Assembly: GCA_030645615.1 (NCBI GenBank)
Contig: JAUSNB010000063.1
Location: forward strand, 186,777-250,776
DNA: 64,000 bases
Direction: 5' to 3'
Source: Actinomycetota bacterium
Lineage (GTDB): Bacteria > Actinomycetota > Actinomycetes > S36-B12
Below, one piece after another: positions 32,622 through 41,832 of the stretch; positions within the stretch are counted from its first letter, which is position 1, and each line of letters opens with the position of its first letter. Position numbers and translations under genes: made by a program. The notes under the pieces were generated by a model that saw nothing but the letters and a program-made list of their open reading frames with translations, was not told the origin of the DNA and did not search any database.

Positions 32622-32622
32622 G

Positions 32623-33417
32623 TCAGCCCTCCGTCCGAACGCTGCGGGTCTGGGCCTGGCGGTTGCGGTACTCCCCCGGCGCCGGGTACCCGACCTCCTC
32701 GAGCACGAGCGGGTGCGCCGGCATGACGGTCACGGCCGGATCCCGCATTCCGGCGAGGAGGACGTCGGCGGGCCAGTGGACTGGCCTGCGCCCGTCCCCG
32801 ACCGGGAGCATCGCCCCCGCGAGTGAGCGGACCATCGAATGGCAGAAGGCATCAGCCTGCACCGTCATGACCGCGTCACCACCCGAATCCCTCTCCCAGC
32901 CGAGCCGTTGGAGCTCGCGGACCGTGGACGCCTGCGGGCGGGCTCGGCAAAAGGGGGCGAAGTCGTGCTCCCCGAGCAGCAAGGCCGCAGACTCGTTCAT
33001 GCGCTGAAGGTCGAGCGGCTTGCCCCAGGCCAAGGTGACCCGGCGTCCGAGCGGATCGGGACCGGCCGGGGTGTCACAGACGCGATAGGAATAGCGCCGC
33101 CACAGGGCCGCGAACCTCGCATCGAACCCGTCCGGGGCGACCGTGATGCGCGTCACGCGGATATCCCCCGGAAGGGCACGATTCACCCGGGCGACGTCCA
33201 CGTCGCCCCGAGCGGACGGAACGTCGACGTGGACGACCTGACCGCGAGCGTGCACACCGGCATCGGTGCGGCCAGCGCAGGTCAGCTCGACCCCGGCACC
33301 CACGACGTACGCCAGCACCCGTTCCAGCTCGCCTTGCACCGTCCGCAGTCGCTCCTGCCGGGCCCAACCCGAGAAGCCGTGGCCGTCGTAGGCGATGTCG
33401 AGGCGAAGACGGATCAG
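32623..33417 (-). CDS. truA: tRNA pseudouridine(38-40) synthase, apparent CTG start
   Basis: 264 residues from CTG 33417. Converts uridine 38-40 of tRNA anticodon stems to pseudouridine. The catalytic Asp is D52 in CAGRTDAGVHARGQ. The family N-terminus (IRLRLDIAYDGHGFSGWARQ) is fully encoded, but its frame contains no ATG, GTG or TTG between the in-frame stop near 33486 and the GTG at 33339, which would remove this conserved part. CTG 33417 gives the family start and has GAGGGTGG upstream. CTG 33468 overlaps the rplQ stop (CTGA). A start at 33339 would delete about 26 conserved residues. Confidence 0.88.
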   Translation of the reverse strand: MIRLRLDIAYDGHGFSGWARQERLRTVQGELERVLAYVVGAGVELTCAGRTDAGVHARGQVVHVDVPSARGDVDVARVNRALPGDIRVTRITVAPDGFDARFAALWRRYSYRVCDTPAGPDPLGRRVTLAWGKPLDLQRMNESAALLLGEHDFAPFCRARPQASTVRELQRLGWERDSGGDAVMTVQADAFCHSMVRSLAGAMLPVGDGRRPVHWPADVLLAGMRDPAVTVMPAHPLVLEEVGYPAPGEYRNRQAQTRSVRTEG

Positions 33418-33447
33418 CCCGCCACCCTCAGGGGCGGCGGGCTGATC
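33412..33447 (-). promoter_or_regulatory. 16-bp hairpin covering the truA start
   Basis: Minus-strand arms GATCAGCCCGCC and GGCGGGCTGATC are perfectly complementary over 12 bp. The stem continues through a G-U pair and three C-G pairs to a 4-base CTGA loop. It begins 18 bases after the rplQ stop. The likely truA CTG start and its ribosome-binding site lie within it, so it may limit truA translation or partly terminate the ribosomal transcript; there is no U tract. Confidence 0.7.
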
Positions 33448-33464
33448 GATGACCGGTACGTCTG

Positions 33465-34028
33465 TCAGGACTCGTCCTTCTTCTCGTCAGCCTCGCTGGC
33501 CGCATCGTCCACAGCGTCGACCTCCGCGACGTCGATGTCCTCCGCGATAACGTCGCTATCCGTGTCGACCTCGTCGACGACGGTCTCAACGACGGCGGCG
33601 GGCGCCGTGGTCTGGGCTTCCTTGGCCGCCCGCTTGGTCGCGCCCATAGCCTCGGCCACGACCTGCTCGGCCATGGGCTCGACCAGCTCGATGACCGCCA
33701 TCGGTGCGTTGTCGCCCTTGCGCGGGCCGATCTTGGTGATGCGGGTGTAGCCGCCCGGACGCCCGGCGTAGCTCGGTCCGATCTCGGTGAACAGCGTGTG
33801 CACGACCGACTTGTCCCGCACGACCGTCAGCACCCGGCGCCGAGCGTGCAGGTCGCCCCGCTTGGCGAACGTGATCAGCCGCTCGGCCAGCGGCCGCAGT
33901 CGCTTGGCCTTGGCCTCGGTCGTGGTGATGCGCCCGTGCTCGAACAGCGCGGTGGCCAGGTTGGCCAGCATCAGCCGCTCGTGGGCCGGACCGCCGCCGA
34001 GGCGGGGACCCTTGGTTGGCGTAGGCAT
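33465..34028 (-). CDS. rplQ: 50S ribosomal protein L17 with acidic tail
   Basis: 187 residues. The L17 core ([20 protein letters not shown] through about residue 120) is followed by an acidic, Val/Glu/Asp-rich tail of roughly 65 residues, as in many actinobacteria. L17 lines the exit-tunnel region. Last ribosomal gene of the alpha operon, after rpoA; truA follows. Confidence 0.98.
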   Translation of the reverse strand: MPTPTKGPRLGGGPAHERLMLANLATALFEHGRITTTEAKAKRLRPLAERLITFAKRGDLHARRRVLTVVRDKSVVHTLFTEIGPSYAGRPGGYTRITKIGPRKGDNAPMAVIELVEPMAEQVVAEAMGATKRAAKEAQTTAPAAVVETVVDEVDTDSDVIAEDIDVAEVDAVDDAASEADEKKDES

Positions 34029-34063
34029 TGCTTCTCCTCAGTGCTCTAGGGCGGGCGGACGGG

Positions 34064-35080
34064 CTAGAGCTGCTCGTCCTCGGCGTAGGCGAGGTCATCG
34101 TCCTCGTCGGTGAAGTACACGGCGGCACCCGGATCGAACCCGGGCGGGCTGTCCTTGAGGGCCAGCCCAAGGCCGGCCAGCTTGACCTTGACCTCGTCGA
34201 TCGACTTCGCACCGAAGTTGCGGATGTCGAGGAGGTCGGCCTCGCTGCGGGTGATGAGCTCACCGACGGTGTGGATGCCCTCGCGCTTGAGGCAGTTGTA
34301 CGAACGAACCGTCATGTCGAGCTGCTCGATCGGCATGGACAGCTGCTCGGCGACGAAGGCGTCGGTCGGCGAGGGTCCGATGTCGATGCCCTCGGCATCG
34401 ACATTCAGCTCGCGGGCCAGGCCGAACAGCTCGACGAGGGTCTTGCCGGCGGACGCGACAGCGTCCCTAGGCAGCATCGACGTCTTGGTCTCGACGTCGA
34501 TCACCAGCTTGTCGAAGTCGGTGCGCTGCTCGACGCGGGTCGCCTCGACCTTGTACGTGACCTTGAGGACGGGGCTGTAGATCGAGTCGACCGGGATACG
34601 GCCGATCTCCTGGCCGGCCGCCTTGTTCAGCACGGCGGACACGTAGCCACGGCCACGCTCGACCACGAGCTCGATCTCGAGCTTGCCCTTGGCGTTGAGG
34701 GTGGCGATGTGCAGATCGGGGTTGTGCACCTCGACGCCGGCCGGCGGCTGGATGTCGGCAGCGGTGATCTGCCCCGGGCCCTGCTTGCGCAGGTACATGA
34801 CGACCGGCTCGTCGTGCTCGCTCGAGACCACGAGCTGCTTGATGTTCAAGATGAGCTCGGTCACGTCCTCCTTGACCCCGGGGACGGTGGTGAACTCATG
34901 CAGCACGCCGTCGACGCGCAGGCTGGTCACTGCGGCGCCGGGGATCGACGAGAGCAGCGTGCGGCGAAGCGAGTTGCCGAGGGTGTAGCCGAAACCGGGC
35001 TCGAGTGGCTCGAGGACGAAGCGCGAGCGGAACTCGCTGATCGGCTCCTCGGTGAGCACGGGACGCTGGCTAATAAGCAC
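34064..35080 (-). CDS. rpoA: DNA-directed RNA polymerase subunit alpha
   Basis: 338 residues. The N-terminal assembly domain shows [34 protein letters not shown] sequence near residues 20-50. The C-terminal domain (about 245-320), which contacts promoter UP elements and activators, contains [26 protein letters not shown] sequence. The acidic end ([14 protein letters not shown]) is typical of actinobacteria. GTG 35080 is preceded by GGAAGGAAG. Located between rpsD and rplQ in the alpha operon. Confidence 0.98.
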   Translation of the reverse strand: MLISQRPVLTEEPISEFRSRFVLEPLEPGFGYTLGNSLRRTLLSSIPGAAVTSLRVDGVLHEFTTVPGVKEDVTELILNIKQLVVSSEHDEPVVMYLRKQGPGQITAADIQPPAGVEVHNPDLHIATLNAKGKLEIELVVERGRGYVSAVLNKAAGQEIGRIPVDSIYSPVLKVTYKVEATRVEQRTDFDKLVIDVETKTSMLPRDAVASAGKTLVELFGLARELNVDAEGIDIGPSPTDAFVAEQLSMPIEQLDMTVRSYNCLKREGIHTVGELITRSEADLLDIRNFGAKSIDEVKVKLAGLGLALKDSPPGFDPGAAVYFTDEDDDLAYAEDEQL

Positions 35081-35144
35081 GATGAACTTCCTTCCAGCGA
35101 CGACCGCTATTTGACGTCGCGTATCTGCCCGAAACGGGTACTGG

Positions 35145-35771
35145 CTACTTGGAGTACAGCTCGACGATCAGCTGCTCGTTGACCTGCGTGTCGATGTTTC
35201 CGCGGACCGGAAGCGCATGGACGAGGATCCGCATCTGGGACGGGATGACCTCGAGCCACGCCGGGACGGTGCGCTCGCCGACCTCTGCGTGCGCGACGAT
35301 GAACGGGGTGAGCTCGCGAGACCCCGGGCGCACCTCGACGATGTCGTTGGGCGACACTCGGTACGACGGGATGTTGACCTTGTGCCCGTTGACCATCATG
35401 TGGCCGTGGGTCACCAGCTGCCGGGCCATGTCACGCGACTTGGCGAAGCCAGCGCGGAACACGACGTTGTCGAGCCGGGTCTCCAGGATGCGGAGCAGGT
35501 TCTCGCCGGTCTTGCCCGACTGGCGTTGCGCCTCCTGGTAGTAGTTGCTGAACTGCTTCTCCAGCACCCCGTACATCCGGGTCGCCTTCTGCTTCTCGCG
35601 CAGCTGCAGCAGGTACTCGCTGTCCTTGGACCGGCCGCGGCCGTGCTGGCCGGGCGGGTAGGGCCGCTTCTCGAACGGGCATTTCGGCGACTCGCACTTG
35701 GCGCCCTTGAGGAACAGCTTCATTTTCTCGCGGCGGCACCGCTTGCAGTCGGCGTCTGTATAACGCGCCAT
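35145..35771 (-). CDS. rpsD: 30S ribosomal protein S4, zinc-binding form
   Basis: 208 residues. Primary 16S rRNA-binding protein. It keeps the four N-terminal cysteines C9, C12, C26 and C31 (DADCKRC...KCESPKCPF), so this is the zinc-binding C+ form and not the zinc-free paralogue. The S4 RNA-binding motif lies around residues 95-155 ([20 protein letters not shown]). S4 often represses its own operon; no obvious site is visible in the 33-base gap upstream. Confidence 0.98.
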   Translation of the reverse strand: MARYTDADCKRCRREKMKLFLKGAKCESPKCPFEKRPYPPGQHGRGRSKDSEYLLQLREKQKATRMYGVLEKQFSNYYQEAQRQSGKTGENLLRILETRLDNVVFRAGFAKSRDMARQLVTHGHMMVNGHKVNIPSYRVSPNDIVEVRPGSRELTPFIVAHAEVGERTVPAWLEVIPSQMRILVHALPVRGNIDTQVNEQLIVELYSK

Positions 35772-35803
35772 GGGTGATCTCTCCTAGTTCCGGTTACGCG
35801 CGA

Positions 35804-36211
35804 TCAGACGCGTCGACGCTTGGACGGGCGGGTTCCGTTGAACGGCACGGGGGTGACGTCGGAGATCGAGCCGACCTCCAGCCCCGTGGCCTGCAGCGAA
35901 CGGATAGCGGTCTCGCGGCCGGAGCCCGGACCCTTCACGAATACGTCGACCTTGCGCATGCCGTGCTCCATCGCGCGCCGGGCCGCGGCCTCGGCAGCGA
36001 GCTGAGCGGCGAACGGCGTGGACTTGCGGCTTCCCTTGAAGCCGACCTGCCCCGCGCTTGCCCACGCGATGACCGCGCCCGTGGGGTCGGTGATCGAGAC
36101 GATCGTGTTGTTGAACGTGCTCTTGATGTGAGCGTGGCCGTGGGCCACGTTCTTCTTCTCCTTGCGGCGGACCTTCTTCGCCGCAGGTGCCTTGCCGGTC
36201 TTGGGGGCCAT
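35804..36211 (-). CDS. rpsK: 30S ribosomal protein S11
   Basis: 135 residues. Platform protein of the small subunit. The core motif [21 protein letters not shown] and the C-terminus [17 protein letters not shown] are unmistakable; the N-terminus is rich in Lys. ATG 36211. Lies between rpsM and rpsD in the alpha operon. Confidence 0.98.
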   Translation of the reverse strand: MAPKTGKAPAAKKVRRKEKKNVAHGHAHIKSTFNNTIVSITDPTGAVIAWASAGQVGFKGSRKSTPFAAQLAAEAAARRAMEHGMRKVDVFVKGPGSGRETAIRSLQATGLEVGSISDVTPVPFNGTRPSKRRRV

Positions 36212-36240
36212 CGGTCAGTTCTCCAGGGTCTCGAGGTAGG

Positions 36241-36618
36241 TCACTTCGTTGCCTTCTTCTTGCCAGCGACCGTCTTGCGGGGACCCTTGCGGGTGCGCGC
36301 ATTGGTGTGCGTGCGCTGGCCGCGGACCGGAAGGCCCTTGCGGTGACGAAGGCCCTGGTAGCAGCCGATCTCGACCTTGCGGCGGATGTCTGCGGTCACC
36401 TCGCGGCGGAGGTCGCCCTCGACCTTGACGTTGGTGTCGATCCAGTCGCGCAGGGCGAGGACCTGGTCGTCCGTGAGGTCCTTGGACCGCAGATCGGGGC
36501 TGATGCCGGTCGACTCGAGGGCCTTGGCGGCCTGCGAGCGTCCGATGCCATAGATGTAGGTGAGTGCGACCGCCATGCGCTTGTCGCGCGGCAGGTCGAC
36601 ACCAACGAGTCTTGCCAT
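36241..36618 (-). CDS. rpsM: 30S ribosomal protein S13
   Basis: 125 residues. Head protein that contacts P-site tRNA and forms bridges to the large subunit. [20 protein letters not shown] and the C-terminal [17 protein letters not shown] are typical. ATG 36618 is fixed by homology; the open frame upstream to 36792 is a coincidence. A 189-base gap separates it from rpmJ, with a weak hairpin at 36704-36723 (CCCCGG/CCGGGG). Confidence 0.98.
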   Translation of the reverse strand: MARLVGVDLPRDKRMAVALTYIYGIGRSQAAKALESTGISPDLRSKDLTDDQVLALRDWIDTNVKVEGDLRREVTADIRRKVEIGCYQGLRHRKGLPVRGQRTHTNARTRKGPRKTVAGKKKATK

Positions 36619-36807
36619 GGTGGCGTTCTCTCTTCTGTCGTGCACGAGGTTTGCGGAGCGGAGCCAGTCCTGCCCGCCCAACATGGCGTCTTTCGGGGCA
36701 GGTCCCCGGCCTCGTGACCGGGGGTGTCGTCCCGCACGGGTGCGGGGGTCGGGCTCTGCTGTGTTCGGTGCCCGGGTTGTCTCCCCTGGCACCGCGTCAG
36801 TGCCGGA

Positions 36808-36921
36808 TTAGCCCTGACGCTGCTTGTGTCGCACGTTGTCGCAGATGACCATGACGCGGCCGTGGCGACGGATGACCTTGCACTTGTCGCAGATCTTCTT
36901 GACGCTCGGCTGGACCTTCAT
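36808..36921 (-). CDS. rpmJ: 50S ribosomal protein L36, zinc-binding form
   Basis: 37 residues reading [20 protein letters not shown] and ending RHKQRQG. The zinc ligands C11, C14, C27 and H32 are all present, so this is the zinc-dependent (C+) form. Smallest ribosomal protein, easily missed by length filters. It follows infA by 29 bases, the usual order in actinobacteria. Confidence 0.96.
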   Translation of the reverse strand: MKVQPSVKKICDKCKVIRRHGRVMVICDNVRHKQRQG

Positions 36922-36950
36922 GGCTCTCTTCCTTGACGGTGTAACGAGTA

Positions 36951-37172
36951 CTACTTGTAGCGGTAGACGATTCGGCCACGGGTCAGGTCGTAGGGCGAAA
37001 GCTCCACGACGACCCGGTCGTCCGGCAGGATCCGGATGTAGTGCATCCGCATCTTGCCGCTGATGTGCGCGAGCACCTTGTGCCCGTTGTCCAGTTCCAC
37101 CCGGAACATGGCATTGGGAAGCGACTCCGTGATCGTGCCCTCGAGCTCGATCGCGCCGTCCTTCTTGCCCAT
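36951..37172 (-). CDS. infA: Translation initiation factor IF-1
   Basis: 73 residues, one OB-fold domain. IF-1 occupies the A site during initiation. Sequence [20 protein letters not shown] and [20 protein letters not shown] match the family over the full length. ATG 37172. First gene of the infA-rpmJ-rpsM-rpsK-rpsD-rpoA-rplQ group here, because a nuclease gene separates it from map. Confidence 0.98.
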   Translation of the reverse strand: MGKKDGAIELEGTITESLPNAMFRVELDNGHKVLAHISGKMRMHYIRILPDDRVVVELSPYDLTRGRIVYRYK

Positions 37173-37208
37173 ACCCTCAGCTTCCGTCGTGGTGCCGCCC
37201 CCTGGGGA

Positions 37209-37272
37209 GCCCCGTACGGGGCAAGCAGCTCACCACGCAGGTCACACGCGGCCATCCGGCGAGCCGGATGGC
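37209..37272 (-). promoter_or_regulatory. infA leader with two perfect palindromes
   Basis: The 218-base gap before infA contains a 14-base palindrome GCCCCGTACGGGGC (37209-37222) and a 10-bp inverted repeat GCCATCCGGC-GA-GCCGGATGGC (37251-37272). A possible -10 box TAGACT lies upstream at 37311-37316 on the minus strand, without a good -35. Either palindrome could be an RNA hairpin in the leader or a protein site; the first could also end the nuclease-gene transcript. Confidence 0.4.
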
Positions 37273-37390
37273 GTGATGGACGAACGGGGAAGCCCCTTGT
37301 CGGCCCGTGGAGTCTACGCCCAGCGGGTCGGCAAAGAGAAATCGGGGTGGCCGCCCGTCAGCCGGACGGGACCTGCCGATATCCGGACGG

Positions 37391-38449
37391 CTAGGCGAAG
37401 GCGATGGTCGCGCGCACCATCTGGTGGTCCGAGGCCTGGTAGTCGGGGTTGTGCGCCCGCCCGTTGAGGTACATGACGTGCTCGTACGAGACCATCGTGA
37501 TGCCCGGACCGAATCCGAAGATGTAGTCGATCCGCGTCGCGTAGCCCTTGGGGTTCTTCTTGTTCGGCCGGGCCATGTAGGGATTGACCGGGAAGCCATT
37601 GTTGCCGTTGGCCGCGTTGGAGTTGATCGTCGGATACTGGACGTTCTTCTTGATCTTGGCCGTGAACGCGTCGACCCAGCCGGTGTTGGTCAGCATCTTC
37701 TGCACGCCGTTGGGCTGTCGTGCCGCGTATGAGTTCAGGTCGGCCATGAGGATCACCGGCGTTCCGGTCATACCCCTCGTGGCGTTGACCATGCCCACCC
37801 AGCCGGCCAGTGCCAGCCCAACCGCCACCCGGGCTGCCTCGGCACCGGGGCCCTTGTCACTGTCGGTGTGCAGGGAGATGGCCAGGAACGGGCCGGCCCC
37901 GTTGTTGCCCCGCAGGTAGGCCCACTCGACCGACCGGGTGGCGGAGCCGGGATCGATCCCGGGGGCGATGGACTGCAGCATGACCCGCCCCGTGCTTGAG
38001 CCCTGTGGCGTGGGGAAGACGGACACGGTCGAGGTCTTGTAGGCGAGCAGCGCTGTCGTCTCGCACGGCGACGGCCCCGCCAGCTGGCCGGCGGCGTCGC
38101 GCGGCCGGCGGCACTCGTTGTCCGCATCCGCGACCGAGATCGGCACGTACCCGCTGGGCGCGATCAGTCGCGTGACGTCCTCGACCTGCGTCTTGACGCC
38201 GGCGGTCCCGTGGTTCGTGACCTCCTGCAGGCCCAGGACGTCGGCACCGGACTCCGCGATGACCCGCGCCACCTTCTCCCTGCGGGATTCCCAAGGCGTG
38301 GCACCATTCGTGCACTGCGTCGGCCCCGGCTTCGCGCCGCAGACGTTGAAGGAGGCGAACACGAGGGAGCCCGCGGCGACGGACGGCGTGGCCGTGAGCA
38401 TGGTCAGACCGAGCCCAGCAATGACCCCGAGAGCCAGCACCCTGCGCAT
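37391..38449 (-). CDS. Secreted endonuclease/exonuclease/phosphatase-family protein
   Basis: 352 residues. Signal peptide of about 26 residues (MRRVLALGVIAGLGLTML, ending SVAA). The EEP fold then shows ASFNV, GLQEV (metal-binding Glu), SLHTD, MADLNS (Asp/Asn pair), RIDYIFG and SDHQMV (catalytic His), so all main motifs are intact. Such proteins are DNases, phosphodiesterases or sphingomyelinase-like enzymes; the substrate is unknown. It interrupts the usual map-infA order and has its own promoter and a strong ribosome-binding site (GGAGG before ATG 38449). This suggests insertion or independent expression. Confidence 0.85.
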   Translation of the reverse strand: MRRVLALGVIAGLGLTMLTATPSVAAGSLVFASFNVCGAKPGPTQCTNGATPWESRREKVARVIAESGADVLGLQEVTNHGTAGVKTQVEDVTRLIAPSGYVPISVADADNECRRPRDAAGQLAGPSPCETTALLAYKTSTVSVFPTPQGSSTGRVMLQSIAPGIDPGSATRSVEWAYLRGNNGAGPFLAISLHTDSDKGPGAEAARVAVGLALAGWVGMVNATRGMTGTPVILMADLNSYAARQPNGVQKMLTNTGWVDAFTAKIKKNVQYPTINSNAANGNNGFPVNPYMARPNKKNPKGYATRIDYIFGFGPGITMVSYEHVMYLNGRAHNPDYQASDHQMVRATIAFA

Positions 38450-38476
38450 GATTTCCTCCAGAGAAGACGGCTGTTG

Positions 38477-38506
38477 CTTCTAGGTTAACCCACAGGGTCC
38501 GGTCAA
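38477..38506 (-). promoter_or_regulatory. Candidate promoter of the EEP nuclease gene
   Basis: On the minus strand TTGACC and TAGAAG are 18 bases apart, placing the transcription start about 20 bases before the ATG. It lies in the 79-base gap after map, so the nuclease gene need not depend on the ribosomal transcript. Confidence 0.5.
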
Positions 38507-38528
38507 GACCGGGGGTCCGCGGCAAAGG

Positions 38529-39320
38529 TCACAGGCGAACGTCGGCCAGGGCGGTCAGCACCCAAGGCCCGTCCTCGGTGACCGCCACCGTGTGCTCCCA
38601 GTGCGACGCCCAGGAGCCGTCCGCGGTCGAAACCGTCCAGCCATCGGCCAGCACCATCACCTCGGCGCTGCCGAGGGTGGCCATCGGCTCGATCGCCAGC
38701 GCCATCCCGGGCTCGAGGACGGGGCCGCGTCCCGGGGCGCCGTAGTTGAGGATGTGCGGGTCCATGTGCATCCGGGAGCCGATGCCGTGGCCGCCGTATT
38801 CCTCGACGACTCCGTAGCGCCCGCCGATCGCCAGCTCGACGGCATGGCTGATGTCGGTGAGGCGGTTCCCCGCACGGGCCGCCGCCAGCCCCGCCCACAT
38901 CGAGGCCTCGGTGGTCCGGGACAGCTCGGCGATCTCCGGGCTGGCCTGCCCCACGAGGATCGAGACAGCCGCGTCCCCGTGCCACCCGTCGACGACCGCG
39001 CCGAAGTCGACGGACAGCAGGTCGCCGTCGGCCAGCACCCGGTCGCCCGGGATGCCGTGAACGACCTCGTCGTTGACCGAGGCGCAGATCACGGCGGGGT
39101 AGGGGATGGCACCATGCGGCCGGTAGTGCAGGAACGAGGACGTGGCGCCATGGTCGGACAGGACGTCGCGGGCAAGCTCATCGAGGGAGCCGGTGGTGGT
39201 GCCTGGGGTCGCGGCCTCGCTGATGGCAGCGAGCGTCGTCGCCACCACCAGGCCGGCCTGCCGCATCACTGCGAGCTGGTCCGGGCTCTTGATCTCAATG
39301 GCCGGCTTGCGGCGGAACAC
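38529..39320 (-). CDS. map: Methionine aminopeptidase, type I
   Basis: 263 residues. Removes the initiator methionine from new proteins. The five metal ligands are D105 (SVDFG), D116 (HGDAAV), H178 (GGHGIG), E211 (AIEPM) and E242 (WEHTVAV). No zinc-finger N-terminal extension. GTG 39320 starts 6 bases after the adk stop. In most actinobacteria infA follows directly; here the nuclease gene comes first. Confidence 0.96.
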   Translation of the reverse strand: MFRRKPAIEIKSPDQLAVMRQAGLVVATTLAAISEAATPGTTTGSLDELARDVLSDHGATSSFLHYRPHGAIPYPAVICASVNDEVVHGIPGDRVLADGDLLSVDFGAVVDGWHGDAAVSILVGQASPEIAELSRTTEASMWAGLAAARAGNRLTDISHAVELAIGGRYGVVEEYGGHGIGSRMHMDPHILNYGAPGRGPVLEPGMALAIEPMATLGSAEVMVLADGWTVSTADGSWASHWEHTVAVTEDGPWVLTALADVRL

Positions 39321-39326
39321 GACGGG

Positions 39327-39896
39327 CTAGCGCTCGATGCTCAGGGCCGCGAGGATACGACCGGTCACCTCGTCGACCTTGCCCAGTCCGTCGACGGCGA
39401 CGAGCAGGCCCTTGTCCCGGTAGACGGCCAGCAGTGGCGCCGTCTGCTCGCCATACACCTCGAGGCGGCGGCGGATGACGGCCTCGGTGTCGTCGCTGCG
39501 GCCCTGGTCGGCTGCCCGCTTGACCAGCCGGCCCACGACCTCGTCGATGTCGACCTCGAGTTCGACGACGGCATCGAGCCCGAGCCCGTCGGATCGCAGC
39601 ATGGCGTCCAGCTCGCTTACCTGCTCGACGGTCCGCGGATACCCGTCGAGGAGGAAGCCGGGGCGGCAGTCGTCCTGAGAGAGACGGTCCCGGACCATGG
39701 CATTCGTGACGCCGTCCGGCACGTAGTCCCCGGCATCCATGTATCGCTTGGCCTCGATGCCCAAGGGCGTGCCCTGGCTCACGTTGGCCCGGAAGATGTC
39801 GCCTGTGGAGACGTGCGGCACCCCGAGGATGCCGGCGATGACGAGGGCCTGCGTCCCCTTCCCGGCTCCCGGGGGGCCCATGAGCACCAGCCGCAT
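39327..39896 (-). CDS. adk: Adenylate kinase
   Basis: 189 residues. Interconverts ATP, ADP and AMP. The P-loop is GPPGAGKGTQ (7-16), with FLLDGYPRTVEQ for AMP binding. The length shows the short-LID form without the zinc-binding insert, as in mycobacteria. ATG 39896 overlaps the secY stop by one base (TGATG). Confidence 0.97.
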   Translation of the reverse strand: MRLVLMGPPGAGKGTQALVIAGILGVPHVSTGDIFRANVSQGTPLGIEAKRYMDAGDYVPDGVTNAMVRDRLSQDDCRPGFLLDGYPRTVEQVSELDAMLRSDGLGLDAVVELEVDIDEVVGRLVKRAADQGRSDDTEAVIRRRLEVYGEQTAPLLAVYRDKGLLVAVDGLGKVDEVTGRILAALSIER

Positions 39897-41194
39897 CAGC
39901 GGAGGAAGCCCTCGTAGTTGCGCTGCTGCAACTGCGCCTCGATCTGCTTGACGGTGTCCAGCCCCACGCCGACCATGATCAGCAGGCTGGTTCCGCCGAA
40001 CACGAACTGGTTCGAGACCCCTAGGAAACCGAAGGCGAACAAGGGCATGACCGCGATCGCGCCGAGGTAGAGCGAGCCGGGGGCCGTCAGCCGGGTCAGC
40101 ACGTAGTCGAGGTACTCAGCCGTGGGTCGCCCGGCCCGGATGCCGGGGATGAAGCCGCCGTACTTCTTCATGTTGTCCGCGACCTCGACCGGGTTGAACG
40201 TGATCGAGACGTAGAAGTAGCAGAAGAAGACGATCAGGGCGAAGTAGAACAGGCTGTAGTACATGCCTGATCCGGTGCCGAGGTTCGTAGACACCCAGAC
40301 GGCCCACTCCGACTGGCTGCCGGTCAACTGCACGATGAGGGTCGGCAGGAAGAGCAGCGACGACGCGAAGATGACCGGGATCACGCCCGCCATGTTGACC
40401 TTCAGCGGAATGTACGTCGACGTGCCGCCGTACATGCGCCTGCCCACCATGCGCTTGGCGTACTGCACCGGGATGCGGCGCTGGGCCTGCTCGACGAAGA
40501 CGACGAAGGCCACGATCGCCAGGCCCACGAGCAGGGTCAGCGAGAAGGTGAACGGCCCGCGGCTGCCCCATATCGACGCGAACTGAGCCGGGATGGTCGC
40601 GATGATCGAGGTGAAGATCAGCACCGACATGCCGTTGCCGACCCCGCGCTCGGTGATGAGCTCGCCGAACCACATGATCACGGCCGTGCCTGCCGTCATG
40701 ACGGTGATCATCACGAGGATGACCCAGACCGACTGGTTGGGGATGATCTGCTCGTTGCAGCCGCTGAACAGCGCGCCAGGGGTGCGGGCGAGGGACAGGA
40801 TCGCGGTCGACTGGAGGATCGCGAGCCCGATCGTCACGTAGCGGGTGTATTGCGTGATCTTGGCCTGTCCGGCCTGGCCATCGGCCTTGAGCGTCTCCAG
40901 CCGAGGGATGACCACGGTGAGCAGTTGCAGGATGATGCTCGCGGTGATGTAGGGCATGATGCCCAGCGCGAACACCGACAGCTGCAGCAATGCCCCGCCG
41001 CTGAACAGGTTGATCAGTGCGTACACCGAGTTGTCCTGCACGACGTCGATACACCGCTGGATCGCGGAGTAGTCGACGCCGGGCGTGGGCACGACCGAGC
41101 CGAGCCGGTAGAGCGCCAGAAGGGCAAGCGTGAAGAAGATCTTCTTGCGAAGATCCGGTGTACGCAGGGCAGCCCCGAACGCACTGATGTGCAC
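39896..41194 (-). CDS. secY: Protein translocase subunit SecY
   Basis: 432 residues with ten predicted transmembrane helices; the channel for protein export across the inner membrane. Conserved cytoplasmic loop GGTSTYIPLKVNMAGVIPVI and the C-terminal GLDTVKQIEAQLQQRNYEGF are present. GTG 41194 is preceded by AGGAGG. Standard place between rplO and adk. Confidence 0.98.
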   Translation of the reverse strand: MHISAFGAALRTPDLRKKIFFTLALLALYRLGSVVPTPGVDYSAIQRCIDVVQDNSVYALINLFSGGALLQLSVFALGIMPYITASIILQLLTVVIPRLETLKADGQAGQAKITQYTRYVTIGLAILQSTAILSLARTPGALFSGCNEQIIPNQSVWVILVMITVMTAGTAVIMWFGELITERGVGNGMSVLIFTSIIATIPAQFASIWGSRGPFTFSLTLLVGLAIVAFVVFVEQAQRRIPVQYAKRMVGRRMYGGTSTYIPLKVNMAGVIPVIFASSLLFLPTLIVQLTGSQSEWAVWVSTNLGTGSGMYYSLFYFALIVFFCYFYVSITFNPVEVADNMKKYGGFIPGIRAGRPTAEYLDYVLTRLTAPGSLYLGAIAVMPLFAFGFLGVSNQFVFGGTSLLIMVGVGLDTVKQIEAQLQQRNYEGFLR

Positions 41195-41206
41195 TGTGCC
41201 TCCTGC

Positions 41207-41647
41207 TTAGACTTCGGTTGCGGACCCGCCTGCGGCAACGATCTTGTCACGGGCCGTCACGGAGAACGCATTCGCACTCACCGTCACCGCCACGTTGATG
41301 TCACCCTGACCGAGAACCTTCACCGGATAGCCCTTGCGGACAGCGCCCTTGGCGATGAGGTCGACCACCGTGACGTCGCCACCCTGGGGGTACAGCTTGG
41401 CGAGCATGGCGAGGTTGACGACCTGGAACTCGACCTTGGCCGGGTTCTTGAAGCCCTTGAGCTTGGGCAGCCGCATGTGCAGGGGCATCTGCCCGCCCTC
41501 GAACCGGGCCGGGACCTGGTACCGGGCCTTCGTGCCCTTGGTGCCACGACCGGCCGTCTTGCCCTTCGAAGCTTCACCTCGGCCCTTGCGGGTCTTAGGT
41601 GTCTTGGCGCCCGGTGCCGGGCGCAGGTGATGGACCTTGAGTGCCAT
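41207..41647 (-). CDS. rplO: 50S ribosomal protein L15
   Basis: 146 residues. Late-assembly protein whose extended N-terminal arm ([20 protein letters not shown]) enters the rRNA core; [21 protein letters not shown] is conserved. ATG 41647 lies 2 bases from the rpmD stop. Confidence 0.98.
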   Translation of the reverse strand: MALKVHHLRPAPGAKTPKTRKGRGEASKGKTAGRGTKGTKARYQVPARFEGGQMPLHMRLPKLKGFKNPAKVEFQVVNLAMLAKLYPQGGDVTVVDLIAKGAVRKGYPVKVLGQGDINVAVTVSANAFSVTARDKIVAAGGSATEV

Positions 41648-41649
41648 CG

Positions 41650-41832
41650 TCAGTCGACCTCCTCAACAACGACCAAGTGCCGCACGGTGTTGACCATGCC
41701 GCGGATCTCGGGGCGGTCCTCCTTGACGACGGTGTCGCCAATGCGCTTGAGGCCGAGCGAGCGCAGGGTGTTGCGCTGGCTGCTCGTGCCACCGATCTCG
41801 GACTTCTTCTGGGTGACCTTCAACCTGGCCAT
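41650..41832 (-). CDS. rpmD: 50S ribosomal protein L30
   Basis: 60 residues. [20 protein letters not shown] and [14 protein letters not shown] identify it. ATG 41832 overlaps the rpsE stop by one base; a GTG directly before it (41835) is an alternative that would add one residue. Confidence 0.97.
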   Translation of the reverse strand: MARLKVTQKKSEIGGTSSQRNTLRSLGLKRIGDTVVKEDRPEIRGMVNTVRHLVVVEEVD

